The translations under genes and the position numbers were made by a program. From Cyclobacterium xiamenense (lineage in GTDB: Bacteria; Bacteroidota; Bacteroidia; Cytophagales; Cyclobacteriaceae), in assembly GCF_009467825.1 (NCBI RefSeq), contig NZ_WIOK01000001.1:124001-188000 (forward strand): DNA of 64,000 nt. Direction: 5' to 3'. Positions 9,098 to 18,238 of the stretch are shown here, piece by piece. The stretch's first letter is position 1; every line of letters starts with the position of its first letter. Below the pieces are notes generated by a model. It saw only the letters and a program-made list of their open reading frames with translations, made no database searches and was not told the origin of the DNA.

Positions 9098-10516
9098 ATG
9101 AAAAATTTAAAAACAATCGTTTATACAGGCTTGCTCGGAGGAAGTTTGTTTTCCTGTGAAGACTTAGACATCGATCCGCAGCAATCTCTTTCAACTGAAT
9201 TGGCCTTTGCCGACAAACAAGCCGTCGAAGGCTCGCTATTGGGTGTGTACTCGCTTAGTCAGGAATTTGAAGTTTTCGGATCCCTGCCCCACGTGATTGC
9301 TGATTTCCAATCCGATAACGTGGATTTTATCGGGTCCTTTCCGACCTTACAGGACATTCGCCTGTACGCCACGCAATCGGATAATGCCACGATCCGGGAT
9401 CTTTGGAGAAGGCACTACCGCGCTATCCTGGCAGCGAATGCCGTCATTCAATTCACCCCGGAATCTCCGGATGAATCCCTGACAGCGGAAGAAAGGGCGC
9501 AGTTTGTGGCCGAAGCGAGGTTTATGCGGGCCTTGTTGATGTTCCAAATGGTCAATCTTTTCGCGCAACCTGTGCAGGTTGGCGGTGAAGGTGCCGCAGG
9601 CATTCCCATCGTTTCAGAGGCATTCACTGGCGAAATCATCGGATATCCCCGAAGTACTGTAGGGGAAGTACACGCATTCATTCTAAGTGATTTAACGAAT
9701 TCCCTGGATGATTTGCCAGTATCCTACGAGTCGTCGAGCTTCACACGGGGAAGGGCCACGCAGGGAGCCGCCAATGCGCTGCTTTCCCGCGTTCACCTGT
9801 ACCGCGAGGACTGGCAATTGGCCGCCGATCGTGCGGAAGATGTTTTGGAAAACGAAGCGCTCTATGGGTTGGCTTCCAATTACGATTTCTGGGGTGAAAA
9901 CAATGCAGAATACGTGTTCTCCATCCAGAATTCGGAGATTGACAATGGACGGACCGGTTCCGGCGGATGGGCTTCGTATTACAACCCAGCAGAAGATGGC
10001 GCGAGAGGGGATGCGCCCTTTTCGGAATACTTGCTGGAGTCATACGATCCCACCGATCGACGCTTGACCGAACTCTCCAAAGAAGGGGAAAATGAACGAA
10101 TGTATACGACAAAATTTCCAGATCCGGTAAACCATTCGGATAATTCGCCCATCATCCGAACCACCGAAGTCGTGCTGAACCGAGCAGAAGCATTGGCTCA
10201 ACTTGACGGGGTGAATCAGGAATCACTGGATTTGATCAATTTACTCAGGGAAAGGGCCGGACTGTCTGCGGTAGCCGCGGCTGATTTTTCCGGAAAAACG
10301 GATTTCGTTGATTTCATCCTCGAAGAACGACGCAAAGAGCTTGCGTTTGAGGGGCACCGGAGAATGGATTTGCTACGCTATGGCAGGGCGTTGCGTCCAG
10401 TCGGTGACGAGCAATTTGAAGCCTCTCAGGCAGGCCAGAATAAAACCATTTTGCCCATTCCACAACGCGAGTTGGACATAAACCCGGAATTGGTTCAGAA
10501 TGACGGGTACAATTAA
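9098..10516 (+). CDS. SusD/RagB family nutrient-binding outer-membrane lipoprotein
   Basis: 472 residues from ATG 9098, which begins a lipoprotein signal with lipobox LFSC; the longer in-frame reading runs inside susC. The alpha-helical SusD fold shows as RHYRAILAANAVI, AQFVAEARFMRALLMFQMVNLF (TPR-like helix), and the C-terminal signatures NRAEALAQL, LINLLRERAGL and LPIPQRELDINPELVQN. Surface-exposed partner of the SusC channel just upstream; the pair is followed by a terminator. Confidence 0.95.
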   Translation: MKNLKTIVYTGLLGGSLFSCEDLDIDPQQSLSTELAFADKQAVEGSLLGVYSLSQEFEVFGSLPHVIADFQSDNVDFIGSFPTLQDIRLYATQSDNATIRDLWRRHYRAILAANAVIQFTPESPDESLTAEERAQFVAEARFMRALLMFQMVNLFAQPVQVGGEGAAGIPIVSEAFTGEIIGYPRSTVGEVHAFILSDLTNSLDDLPVSYESSSFTRGRATQGAANALLSRVHLYREDWQLAADRAEDVLENEALYGLASNYDFWGENNAEYVFSIQNSEIDNGRTGSGGWASYYNPAEDGARGDAPFSEYLLESYDPTDRRLTELSKEGENERMYTTKFPDPVNHSDNSPIIRTTEVVLNRAEALAQLDGVNQESLDLINLLRERAGLSAVAAADFSGKTDFVDFILEERRKELAFEGHRRMDLLRYGRALRPVGDEQFEASQAGQNKTILPIPQRELDINPELVQNDGYN

Positions 10517-10538
10517 AACAACGTCTCGCTAAACATGC

Positions 10539-10573
10539 AAAGCCACCCTGGAAAAAACCGGGGTGGCTTTTTC
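10539..10573 (+). terminator. Intrinsic terminator of the first susCD operon
   Basis: A 10-bp GC-rich stem AAAGCCACCC/GGGTGGCTTT is followed by a T-run. An A-run on the other side makes it usable in both directions; the convergent DUF6702 gene ends 21 bp beyond. Confidence 0.85.
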
Positions 10574-10593
10574 GATACAACCCATGGGGTGGA

Positions 10594-11088
10594 TTAGTCT
10601 TCCAGGATCAACAGGCCTTCTAACTTGTCTTTTCGGGTAAGCAGGCTTTTTGGCTTTCGGTTTTTGTAAAAATTGACAATGTTTTGTTGTTCCGGAAAAT
10701 CATCGATCAGCAGGGAATTGTAAATGGTTACCTGCGTTGGTGGTGAAATTCGTTCCGATTCCAGGTAAAACCAGGCGGCGTCGGCCTCCACTTCATGTCC
10801 CAGGTAATGAAGCCGAATGGTATCTCCATCGATCAGTATGCGGTTGTGTGCGAGCAGGTAGCTGGCAACCATACTGTCCAGTGCTGCCGGGTCGGCTGGA
10901 GCAAGAAAGTCTACCGGCGCCTGGTTTGCGTGGGAAAGGGCTACTTCCAAATCGTCCCAAAATATTTTTTGGGCGATTTCAATCGTCTGATTCCCTTCGT
11001 TGTACACCATGTCTGTCAGGCTTATGTAAAACGGATGTAGCAGGGACCAAAAAATGAGGAAGGCAGGTAGGGGGTTGATTCCAGGCAT
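10594..11088 (-). CDS. DUF6702 family protein
   Basis: 164 residues. A hydrophobic N-terminus (LPAFLIFWSLLHPFYISLTDM) is followed by a beta-rich body with IEIAQKIFWDDLEVAL and a tail with NIVNFYKNRKPKSLLTRKD, the pattern I associate with DUF6702 of Bacteroidota. Probably an exported or membrane-anchored protein of unknown function. It is divergent from hupE and close to the M1 peptidase; this three-gene neighbourhood is, to my knowledge, common in the phylum. Confidence 0.75.
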   Translation of the reverse strand: MPGINPLPAFLIFWSLLHPFYISLTDMVYNEGNQTIEIAQKIFWDDLEVALSHANQAPVDFLAPADPAALDSMVASYLLAHNRILIDGDTIRLHYLGHEVEADAAWFYLESERISPPTQVTIYNSLLIDDFPEQQNIVNFYKNRKPKSLLTRKDKLEGLLILED

Positions 11089-11176
11089 TTATAGAAAGGA
11101 TTTTTGTTTTATCTGTGAAATATGCATTAATATTACGACAAAATTTTCGTATCAAAAGTAATAAATCACCCGTTGT

Positions 11177-11758
11177 ATGAGCCAATTTCAGTTATATTTT
11201 AATCTGGGAATCCAGCACATTCTTGATCTGAAGGGTTTTGATCACATTCTTTTTGTCATTGCACTGGCGGTCGTTTACCTCATGCGGGATTGGGGGAGAA
11301 TTGTGATTTTGGTGACTGCATTTACGATCGGGCATTCCCTTACCCTGGCATTGGCCACCTTGCAAGTCGTCCGCATCGATACCGATCTGGTGGAGTTTTT
11401 GATTCCGGTGACCATCGCGATCACTGCCTTTGCCAACCTGCTCAAACCCCGTCCTTCCAGTGGAAGGGGGGTACAAATCAACTATATATTTGCCCTGTTT
11501 TTTGGATTGATTCATGGCCTGGGTTTTTCCAACTACCTGCGCTCTTTACTCGGAAGGGAACAATCCATCTTTCAGCCCCTGCTTGCATTTAATCTCGGAC
11601 TGGAAGTGGGACAGTTAGTCATCGTGATCGTCTTTTTGGTTGTTTCTTCCCTGGCAGTAGGAATATTTGGTGTAAACCGTAAGGAATGGGTTTTGGTGGT
11701 TTCCTCCGTTGTCCTTGGAATGGCGATCATGATGTTGTTGGAAAGCAAGTATTGGTAA
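11177..11758 (+). CDS. HupE/UreJ family membrane protein
   Basis: 193 residues with about six membrane helices. Conserved family features: GFDHILFVIALAVVYL near the N-terminus (His-containing first helix), AFTIGHSLTLALA, and LIHGLGFSNYL. HupE/UreJ proteins are nickel permeases in hydrogenase or urease operons, but no such genes are nearby; Bacteroidota homologues beside M1 peptidases may have another role. It starts 88 bp from the divergent DUF6702 gene. Confidence 0.85.
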   Translation: MSQFQLYFNLGIQHILDLKGFDHILFVIALAVVYLMRDWGRIVILVTAFTIGHSLTLALATLQVVRIDTDLVEFLIPVTIAITAFANLLKPRPSSGRGVQINYIFALFFGLIHGLGFSNYLRSLLGREQSIFQPLLAFNLGLEVGQLVIVIVFLVVSSLAVGIFGVNRKEWVLVVSSVVLGMAIMMLLESKYW

Positions 11759-11803
11759 AAAAGATGCACTTTTGCTTACCATAAGAAAAATAAATGGGGT
11801 TAA

Positions 11804-11835
11804 TTGCGTAAATTCCGACCATAGTTTAACTTTTG
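11804..11835 (+). promoter_or_regulatory. Candidate promoter of the M1 peptidase gene
   Basis: TTG at 11804-11806 and TAACTTTTG at 11827-11835, 20-21 nt apart, resemble the Bacteroidota -33/-7 pair. The predicted transcript start is about 30 nt before the ATG. Confidence 0.4.
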
Positions 11836-11872
11836 GGTTCCATTTATCCCCATCTAAAAATTAATCGTATTT

Positions 11873-14194
11873 ATGAAACGTATCTTCTCCTCATTTCTGG
11901 TAGGAATGGCCATTCAAGTGGCCGCCTTTGCTCAGGTGGATGAACAGCGACACGGCAACCGCTTCGAGCAATTGGGTACAATGCTTCGTTCTCCCAATGT
12001 TTACCGGACAGCCTCTGGTGCTCCCGGCCACGCGTATTGGCAACAAAAAGCCGATTACGAAATCGAGGTCGAATTGAATGATGCGAATCAATCCATTCGA
12101 GGCAAGGAAAAGGTGACCTATTACAACCAATCTCCCGATCCACTCGATTACCTATGGGTGCAGTTAGATCAGAACCAACGGGCCAGCGATTCGGAAACCC
12201 CTAAAATGAGCAGCAGCAGCATCCAACCCAAAATGGGTCTGCGGCAGCTACAAGGTATCCTTTGGCACGATCAGGACCTGGGGTTGAAGATTTATTCGGT
12301 TACCGATGCAGCGGGAAATGAAATCCCTGCCACGGTCAACCATACCATGATGCGTTTGGACCTGTCTTCGCCCTTATTGCCCGGAGAAAGCGTTTCCTTT
12401 CACATCGACTGGAGTTTTTCCATTCATGATCGGATGAGTTTTATTGGCGGCAGACCAGGTTATGAGTATTTTGAAGGCGATGGTAATTACCTGTATACCA
12501 TGGCAGAATGGTTTCCACGCATGGCGGTGTATTCCGACTTTGAAGGGTGGCAAAACAAGCAATTTGCCGGAAGAGGTGAATTTGCGCTGGTCTTTGGGGA
12601 TTATAAGGTAGCCATTACCGTACCGGCTGACCACATGGTAGGCGCTACCGGGGTATTGCAAAATCCGGAGGAAGTGCTGAGCGCAACAGAAATGGAGCGC
12701 TGGGAACTAGCCAAAAAGACCTTTGATGCCCCGGTCATTATCCGAACCCAGGCCGAAGCAGAAAAGTTGGAGAAAGGGAAAGCCGAAGGAACCAAAACAT
12801 GGATTTATCAGGCCGAGAATGTGAGGGACTTTGCCTGGACTTCCTCCCGAAAATTTATTTGGGATGCCATGGCCGTATCCTTGGGAGGCAAAGAGGTCAT
12901 GGCCATGTCGTATTACGCCAAAGAAGCGAATCCACTCTGGGAACAGTACTCTACCCGGGTCGTCGCGCATACGCTGAAGTCCTACTCTGCCCGCACCTTT
13001 GACTATCCCTATCCAGTGGCCATTTCCGTAGAAGCGACCAATGGTATGGAATACCCCATGATTTGCTTTAATTACGGCAGGCCCGATACCGATGGCACCT
13101 ATTCGGAGGCCATTAAGTACGGCATGATTTCGGTAATCATCCACGAAGTTGGTCATAATTTTTTCCCGATGATCGTCAATTCCGATGAGCGACAGTGGAC
13201 TTGGATGGACGAAGGACTAAATACCTTTCTGCAATTTTTGGCGGAGCAGGAGTGGGAGCGCGAATACCCTTCTCGAAGGGGACCCGCTCATAAAATAGCT
13301 CCCTACATGCGCAGCGAAAAGCACCTGCTCGAACCAATCATGACCAATTCCGAGAACATTATTCAGTTTGGACCAAATGCCTATGCCAAACCTGCAACTG
13401 CCCTAAACATCCTGCGGGAGACCGTTATGGGAAGAGAATTGTTCGATTTTGCGTTTAAAACCTATGCGCAGCGCTGGATGTTCAAACACCCGACTCCGGA
13501 CGATTTGTTTCGAACCCTGGAAGATGCTTCCGCCGTGGATTTGGATTGGTTTTGGAGGGGCTGGTTTTTTGGCACCGATCCGGTCGATATTGCCATACAG
13601 GACGTCACTTGGTATAAAATTGATAGCAAAAAACCTGCGGAGGTGAAAGCCGACGAGCGGGAAGTATACGAGCGGGAAGAAACGTACATCTCCCGGTTAC
13701 GGAATGCGAAGGATATTCCGGAAACGGTGGTAGAAAGGGACCCGAAAGCAGCCGACTTTTACAACAGTTACAACCGCTTCAGTGTGGGGCCGGATGATGA
13801 AAAAGCGTATCGAGATTTTCTTGCCAGCCTTAGTTCGGAAGAGCGTGCCATGTTGGAGAGTGGGCTAAACTTTTATGAAATCAAATTCGAAAATATCGGT
13901 GGATTGGTGATGCCGATCATTCTGGAGTTTCAATACGAGGACGGTACTTCTGAAATAGAGCATGTCCCCGCACAGATCTGGCGAATGGATGAATACCAGG
14001 TAAGCAAGGTGTTTGCAAAAGAGAAAGTGGTGAAACAAATTGTACTTGACCCCTATCGGGAAACGGCCGATATTGACGAATCCAATAACTACTGGCCAAG
14101 GCAATTTTTGCCGTCAAAGTTTGAATTATTCAAACAACAGCAGCCAGCCCGGGGAACTTCCACAGGCCCCAATCCCATGAAAAAGAAAAAATAG
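11873..14194 (+). CDS. M1 family metallopeptidase (aminopeptidase N-like)
   Basis: 773 residues with a signal peptide (MKRIFSSFLVGMAIQVAAFA). The N-terminal beta-sandwich domain covers about 60-290. The catalytic domain has NGMEYPMI in place of the GAMEN exopeptidase loop and the zinc motif HEVGHN (about 424-429) with downstream Glu in WMDEGLNTF, so H-E-x-x-H-x18-E is intact. The C-terminal region is Glu/Lys-rich and ends in a run of lysines. Likely a periplasmic or secreted zinc aminopeptidase. Its altered exopeptidase loop resembles a distinct Bacteroidota M1 subfamily. Confidence 0.93.
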   Translation: MKRIFSSFLVGMAIQVAAFAQVDEQRHGNRFEQLGTMLRSPNVYRTASGAPGHAYWQQKADYEIEVELNDANQSIRGKEKVTYYNQSPDPLDYLWVQLDQNQRASDSETPKMSSSSIQPKMGLRQLQGILWHDQDLGLKIYSVTDAAGNEIPATVNHTMMRLDLSSPLLPGESVSFHIDWSFSIHDRMSFIGGRPGYEYFEGDGNYLYTMAEWFPRMAVYSDFEGWQNKQFAGRGEFALVFGDYKVAITVPADHMVGATGVLQNPEEVLSATEMERWELAKKTFDAPVIIRTQAEAEKLEKGKAEGTKTWIYQAENVRDFAWTSSRKFIWDAMAVSLGGKEVMAMSYYAKEANPLWEQYSTRVVAHTLKSYSARTFDYPYPVAISVEATNGMEYPMICFNYGRPDTDGTYSEAIKYGMISVIIHEVGHNFFPMIVNSDERQWTWMDEGLNTFLQFLAEQEWEREYPSRRGPAHKIAPYMRSEKHLLEPIMTNSENIIQFGPNAYAKPATALNILRETVMGRELFDFAFKTYAQRWMFKHPTPDDLFRTLEDASAVDLDWFWRGWFFGTDPVDIAIQDVTWYKIDSKKPAEVKADEREVYEREETYISRLRNAKDIPETVVERDPKAADFYNSYNRFSVGPDDEKAYRDFLASLSSEERAMLESGLNFYEIKFENIGGLVMPIILEFQYEDGTSEIEHVPAQIWRMDEYQVSKVFAKEKVVKQIVLDPYRETADIDESNNYWPRQFLPSKFELFKQQQPARGTSTGPNPMKKKK

Positions 14195-14224
14195 CCGAGA
14201 ATTGACTTCGGCTTTGATCCATAC

Positions 14225-14265
14225 GGTACGTTCTCTCCGCCAGGTAGGGAACGTACCTTTTTTTT
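14225..14265 (+). terminator. Terminator downstream of the M1 peptidase
   Basis: Stem GGTACGTTC/GAACGTACC, extendable by about three more pairs, followed by eight T. A smaller hairpin (AGCCGA/TCGGCT) at 14193-14213 overlaps the stop codon just upstream. Confidence 0.75.
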
Positions 14266-14366
14266 GCACATTCACTGAATCTTCCAATCCCCTACTTCCG
14301 AAGACTGCCTGCTGTGCTAACGCTGCGGTTCCCCGTTCTTTATGTATCCTGACCCCACGCATACCG

Positions 14367-14584
14367 TATATTTGTAGCCCCCTTCAGTAAATTCATGTGT
14401 AGGGAGATGGGGTGGGTATGGCGCTGCCCGGTATTCAGCAAGGAATTTGTGTCTACGGTGGAGCAGCACGGTACTTGACCTGCGCGTTTCAACAATATTA
14501 CAAAATGGTGAAGTGTCCATTGAGTTGGGAGGAATACCCATCATCGCGCGGTCAAAAAAAGAGGCAGGATTCCCTGCCTCTTTT
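14367..14584 (+). other. Gene-less interval; possible small RNA
   Basis: No convincing protein is encoded between 14266 and 14553. On the plus strand TATATTTG (14367-14374) matches the Bacteroidota -7 element exactly, though no TTG sits at the right distance. The G-rich 180 bases that follow end at a hairpin (14561-14580) with a short T-run. This could be an independent transcript, but nothing identifies a known RNA family. Confidence 0.2.
14554..14580 (-). terminator. Terminator of the glnK-amt operon
   Basis: Stem GAGGCAGG/CCTGCCTC with an ATTC loop; on the minus strand it is followed by seven T. It lies 34 bp past the amt stop codon. Confidence 0.8.
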
Positions 14585-14613
14585 AAACCAAAAATATAGC
14601 TGTAGTCAAAAAC

Positions 14614-15846
14614 CTATTCTTTTGTAGCGAAATCCGGATAGGCATGCATGCCGTGTTCGTTGATATCGAGTCCTTCCACTTCTTCCTGCTCGTCCACGCG
14701 GATGCCGGTAGTCTTTTTCAGGATAAAAAATACAAGGAAACTGAAAAGTACACAGAATGCACCGATGGCGCCAATACCGATCAGCTGCGATAAAATCTGT
14801 GCTCCGCTGGCAAGGTCCCCAAAAATACCAACGGCCAATGTACCCCATATACCGCAAACCAAGTGCACGGAGATGGCACCAACAGGATCATCAATTTTGA
14901 TTTTGTCGAAGAATACCACGCCGAATACGACCAGTGTCCCGCCGATAAATCCAATAATAACCGCTTCTGTGGGAGACATAAGGTCTGCACCTGCAGTGAT
15001 ACTAACCAATCCAGCCAAAATGCCATTGAGAACCATGGTGATATCGTACGCTTTGAATTTTAGGTAGGAAGCGAGCAATGCTCCAAATGCTCCAGCTGCG
15101 GCCGCCAGTGCAGTGGTGACAAATACCAGGGAGACGGCACCTGGATCGGCGGAGAGTACCGAGCCTCCATTGAATCCAAACCAGCCAAACCAAAGCAAAA
15201 ACACACCAAATGTTGCGAGGGGAATGTTGTGGCCTGGGATCGCATTCATTTTTCCATCCTTATACTTGCCGATTCGTGGTCCGAGCAAATAGGCGCCGAT
15301 CACCGCACCCCAGCCGCCGACGGAGTGGACGATGGTGGACCCGGCAAAATCGTAAAACGGAGTAGCCATGGCATCCAAAAATCCGCCTCCCCATTTCCAC
15401 ATACCGACGATGGGGTAACAAATGCCTACGTAAAGCAACGAAAAGAAAATAAACGGGCCCAACTTGATTCGCTCGGCGACTGCTCCTGAGACGATGGTCG
15501 CTGCCGTAGCGGCAAACATGGCCTGGAAAATAAAATCCGTAAAAAAGGTGTATCCTTCGTTGTAAGCAGCGCTATCCCAACCCTCGGGAAGGCTCAATCC
15601 CAGGCCGGAAATCCCAAAGAACCCACCCGAAAAGGCCTCCCCGGGATACATCAGGTTGAACCCAATAAACGCGTAGGTGATCAATCCCAGGGCAGGGATG
15701 ATCGTATTTTTAAAAAGAATATTGACGGTATTTTTTGCCCGCGTAAGTCCGGCTTCCAGGGCAGCAAATCCCAGGTGCATGATAAACACCAATATGGTGG
15801 CCACCATGATCCAAAGGTTGTTAACGGTAAATAATTCCTGATTCAT
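14614..15846 (-). CDS. amt: Ammonium transporter, Amt family
   Basis: 410 residues with eleven expected membrane helices. Typical Amt features: [20 protein letters not shown] in the first helices, [20 protein letters not shown] with a pore histidine, [13 protein letters not shown], and the C-terminal tail beginning [20 protein letters not shown], the segment that binds PII proteins. Imports ammonium across the inner membrane. It lies 58 bp downstream of the PII gene on the same strand, the standard glnK-amt pairing that allows membrane sequestration of the regulator. Confidence 0.97.
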   Translation of the reverse strand: MNQELFTVNNLWIMVATILVFIMHLGFAALEAGLTRAKNTVNILFKNTIIPALGLITYAFIGFNLMYPGEAFSGGFFGISGLGLSLPEGWDSAAYNEGYTFFTDFIFQAMFAATAATIVSGAVAERIKLGPFIFFSLLYVGICYPIVGMWKWGGGFLDAMATPFYDFAGSTIVHSVGGWGAVIGAYLLGPRIGKYKDGKMNAIPGHNIPLATFGVFLLWFGWFGFNGGSVLSADPGAVSLVFVTTALAAAAGAFGALLASYLKFKAYDITMVLNGILAGLVSITAGADLMSPTEAVIIGFIGGTLVVFGVVFFDKIKIDDPVGAISVHLVCGIWGTLAVGIFGDLASGAQILSQLIGIGAIGAFCVLFSFLVFFILKKTTGIRVDEQEEVEGLDINEHGMHAYPDFATKE

Positions 15847-15904
15847 TTTTCGATTTTTTTATAAGTTGGAATAAAATATGGTTAGCAATAGGGGCAGCTG
15901 CTGC

Positions 15905-16243
15905 TTACAGCGCAGCTTCTCCGGCGTCGTCATTTCGGATTCGAAATGCTTTCCCCACATCATAGACGAAGATTTTTCCATCTCCTACTTCGCCCGTTCT
16001 TCCTTCTCTAAGAATACAGCTGATAACATCTTCTTCCAACTCATCGGGAACAACGATTTCCAGTTTCGTTCTGGGAATAAAGGTAGGTTCATAGGCCACC
16101 CCCCGGTACGTTTGGGTGCGGGCATGTTGCAGGCCCATTCCTTTGACCTCGTAGAAGGTCAGAAATTTCACACCAAGTCCAGACAGGCATTGGTGAATTT
16201 CATCAAATTTCGAAGTCCTAATTAATGCTTCAATTTTTTTCAT
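15905..16243 (-). CDS. glnK: P-II family nitrogen regulator
   Basis: 112 residues, the usual length. It starts MKKIEALIRTSKFDEI; the T-loop region TYRGVAYEPTFIPRTKLE keeps the Tyr that is uridylylated in proteobacterial homologues, and REGRTGEVGDGKIFVYDV is the B-loop that binds ATP and 2-oxoglutarate. Trimeric cytoplasmic sensor that gates the adjacent ammonium channel. First gene of the glnK-amt operon behind a near-consensus promoter. Confidence 0.95.
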   Translation of the reverse strand: MKKIEALIRTSKFDEIHQCLSGLGVKFLTFYEVKGMGLQHARTQTYRGVAYEPTFIPRTKLEIVVPDELEEDVISCILREGRTGEVGDGKIFVYDVGKAFRIRNDDAGEAAL

Positions 16244-16301
16244 TTTTTCAACAGGGTTAATGTTTCGTTGCTAAATCTATGATTAAAAATTTTGTTTTTT
16301 A

Positions 16302-16331
16302 CAAAATTAAAAATCAAAACCGATTTCGCAA
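16302..16331 (-). promoter_or_regulatory. Promoter of glnK-amt
   Basis: Reading the minus strand, TTG (16331-16329), 19 nt, then TAATTTTG (16309-16302): a full match to the Bacteroidota -33/-7 consensus. The predicted leader is about 50 nt. The rest of the 381-bp gap to 16624 is AT-rich with no gene and no sigma-54 (TGGCAC-N5-TTGC) site that I can see. Confidence 0.65.
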
Positions 16332-16624
16332 TTAAATCTAGCTAAAAAATGTAAAAAAAGTAGAAAATGGGACCAAATAACACGTAAACTAGAAAAAAAA
16401 GCAAGATTATAAATAACAGCACCTTTTAAAAGACCCTATGTGGGTGAAAAAAATGTTAATCGATAGATTATTAGTTTATAAAAATATCCCCTCTTCCTTC
16501 ATTTTATTGGGTCTATGGGGATAAAAAAAACAAGGGATAAATCTGGGGAAAAGCCCAAAAAAAGTACCTTTGGAAAATTAAATTTTTCCTGTTTCAGGAA
16601 TTCATCAGCTATTTAGAGTCACGT

Positions 16625-17524
16625 ATGCATGCACCAACACTTTTAATATTAGCAGCCGGTATGGGTAGCCGGTACGGGGGGGACAAACAGATCGATGGGT
16701 TTGGTCCGAATCAGGAGACGATTCTGGAGTACTCCGTTTACGACGCCATCCGGTCCGGTTTCGGTAAAGTCGTATTTATTGTCAGAAAGGAAATATTGGA
16801 TGAGGCGAAGGCGATTTTTGTGCCGAAATTTGGCAGTAAAGTCGCGGTAGAGTTTGTCATTCAATCGTTGGATAGCATGGTGCCGGATCGTTACGTTGAT
16901 CCCGAGCGGAAAAAGCCCTATGGGACGGCGCATGCGCTATTATGTGCGAAGGACGTCATCAACGAACCCTTTGCGGTTATCAACGCGGATGATTTTTACG
17001 GAGAAGAGGCGTTTCAAATGCTTTCCGCGTTTTTGCGCAACGAAGTCGGTCCTCAGTTACACTGCATGGTAGGCTATGCGATCAAAAATGTGCTGTCGGA
17101 CTACGGAACGGTAAGTCGGGGCGTTTGCGAGTCTACGCCCGAAGGGTTTTTGACTGGCATGGTCGAACGCACGGCAATTGCACGTACTGCCGATGGAATT
17201 TTTCATAAGGACGGGGCAGAAAAACTCGAAATTGCTCCGGACAACCCGGTTTCCATGAATTGCTGGGGATTTCATCCGGCAGTTTTTGCACAAACGGAAA
17301 AATTGTGGACTTCTTTTCTGGCAGAAAATCAGGGAAACCTCAAGTCCGAATTCTATATCCCAAAAGTGGTCAATTCCCTGATTCAAGAAGGAATTGCCCG
17401 AATAAAAATACTGGAGGGGGGCAAAACATGGTTCGGCGTGACCTACGGGCAGGACCGGGAGTATGTGGTGAATGCGCTTCAGAAGCTCCACGCAGCGGGA
17501 GTTTATCCCGAAAAGCTCTGGTAG
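16625..17524 (+). CDS. Sugar-phosphate nucleotidyltransferase
   Basis: 299 residues. LLILAAGMGSRYGGDKQ is the nucleotide-binding signature of NTP_transferase enzymes (G-x-G-x-R with a downstream Lys), and FAVINADDFYGEEAF holds the metal-binding Asp pair. AHALLCAKDVI and SMNCWGFHP are also typical. Transfers NMP to a sugar phosphate; the exact sugar is unclear. Monocistronic, facing away from glnK. Confidence 0.85.
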   Translation: MHAPTLLILAAGMGSRYGGDKQIDGFGPNQETILEYSVYDAIRSGFGKVVFIVRKEILDEAKAIFVPKFGSKVAVEFVIQSLDSMVPDRYVDPERKKPYGTAHALLCAKDVINEPFAVINADDFYGEEAFQMLSAFLRNEVGPQLHCMVGYAIKNVLSDYGTVSRGVCESTPEGFLTGMVERTAIARTADGIFHKDGAEKLEIAPDNPVSMNCWGFHPAVFAQTEKLWTSFLAENQGNLKSEFYIPKVVNSLIQEGIARIKILEGGKTWFGVTYGQDREYVVNALQKLHAAGVYPEKLW

Positions 17525-17685
17525 GATCTTCCCGGGCAGGGGCGGCATTGTCGCGTTTTTCGTAGACAAAGCCCCTTTTGCAGCAGGAGAAAACAATTGA
17601 GAAAATTTTGTTGAGGGGAAAGAATTTTGCGTAACTTTATTTCGGTAAAGCGTTATAAATAACCTATCTCCCAATGAAATCGATG

Positions 17686-17789
17686 CTGCCTGTAGGCGAC
17701 AGGATGCAAGCGGCATACAGAGGAATGCCATTCAACCATGCGACCCGCCTTCCGGTAGGCAGGAATCTCGCAATTCTGATTGGGGCGGG
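17686..17789. repeat. Palindromic, REP-like structured element upstream of doxX
   Basis: Three nested or adjacent dyads: CCTGT/ACAGG (17689-17703), GGCAT/ATGCC (17712-17729) and CCCGCC/GGCGGG (17744-17789). Two stretches share a GCCT...GTAGGC...CAGG core (17688-17703 and 17748-17763), suggesting an imperfect repeat. It may be a mobile intergenic palindrome or a folded 5' leader for doxX; I cannot match it to a known riboswitch. Confidence 0.4.
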
Positions 17790-17821
17790 CTAAGTGGCCA
17801 TAAAAAACAACTTAAAGACAG

Positions 17822-18238
17822 ATGAAGCGAATTGTTTTTTTTCATACACCAATAGGCGCAGACCTTGCATTATTGTTATTGCGGGTAGGTACTTCCGTGA
17901 TGCTACTGACCCACGGATGGTCCAAGATAACCAACTTCAGCGATCGGCTAAACAGTTTTGCCGATCCGATTGGGTTGGGTTCGGCGGTATCCTTGCAACT
18001 GGTCATCTTTGCCGAATTTTTTTGTGCCATCTTTCTGGTACTGGGATTTATGAGCCGGATTTTTCTTGTCCCCATGATTATTAACATGGCCGTTATCGCT
18101 TTCGTGGTACACGGAAGCGACCCGTTTGGTCAGCAGGAAAAGGCCTTGATGTATTTGCTGGTATTTTTGGTGCTGATGCTAACCGGCCCAGGTAAGTTTT
18201 CCCTGGACGGGCAGATTTTGAAGCGACGCCGGTATTAG
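17822..18238 (+). CDS. DoxX family membrane protein
   Basis: 138 residues, four membrane helices. LLLRVGTSVMLLTHGWSKI is the family N-terminal signature (Arg in helix 1, HG motif), followed by ADPIGLGSAVSLQLVIFAEF and the last helices KALMYLLVFLVLMLTGPG. Inner-membrane oxidoreductase-related family of uncertain reaction. Its end overlaps the convergent recF gene by 4 bp. Confidence 0.9.
   Translation: MKRIVFFHTPIGADLALLLLRVGTSVMLLTHGWSKITNFSDRLNSFADPIGLGSAVSLQLVIFAEFFCAIFLVLGFMSRIFLVPMIINMAVIAFVVHGSDPFGQQEKALMYLLVFLVLMLTGPGKFSLDGQILKRRRY

Noticed and set aside
14317-14544. A 75-codon minus-strand frame between the M1 peptidase and amt
   Set aside because: No family similarity and biased toward Arg/Pro/His, typical of a non-coding G/C-rich strand.
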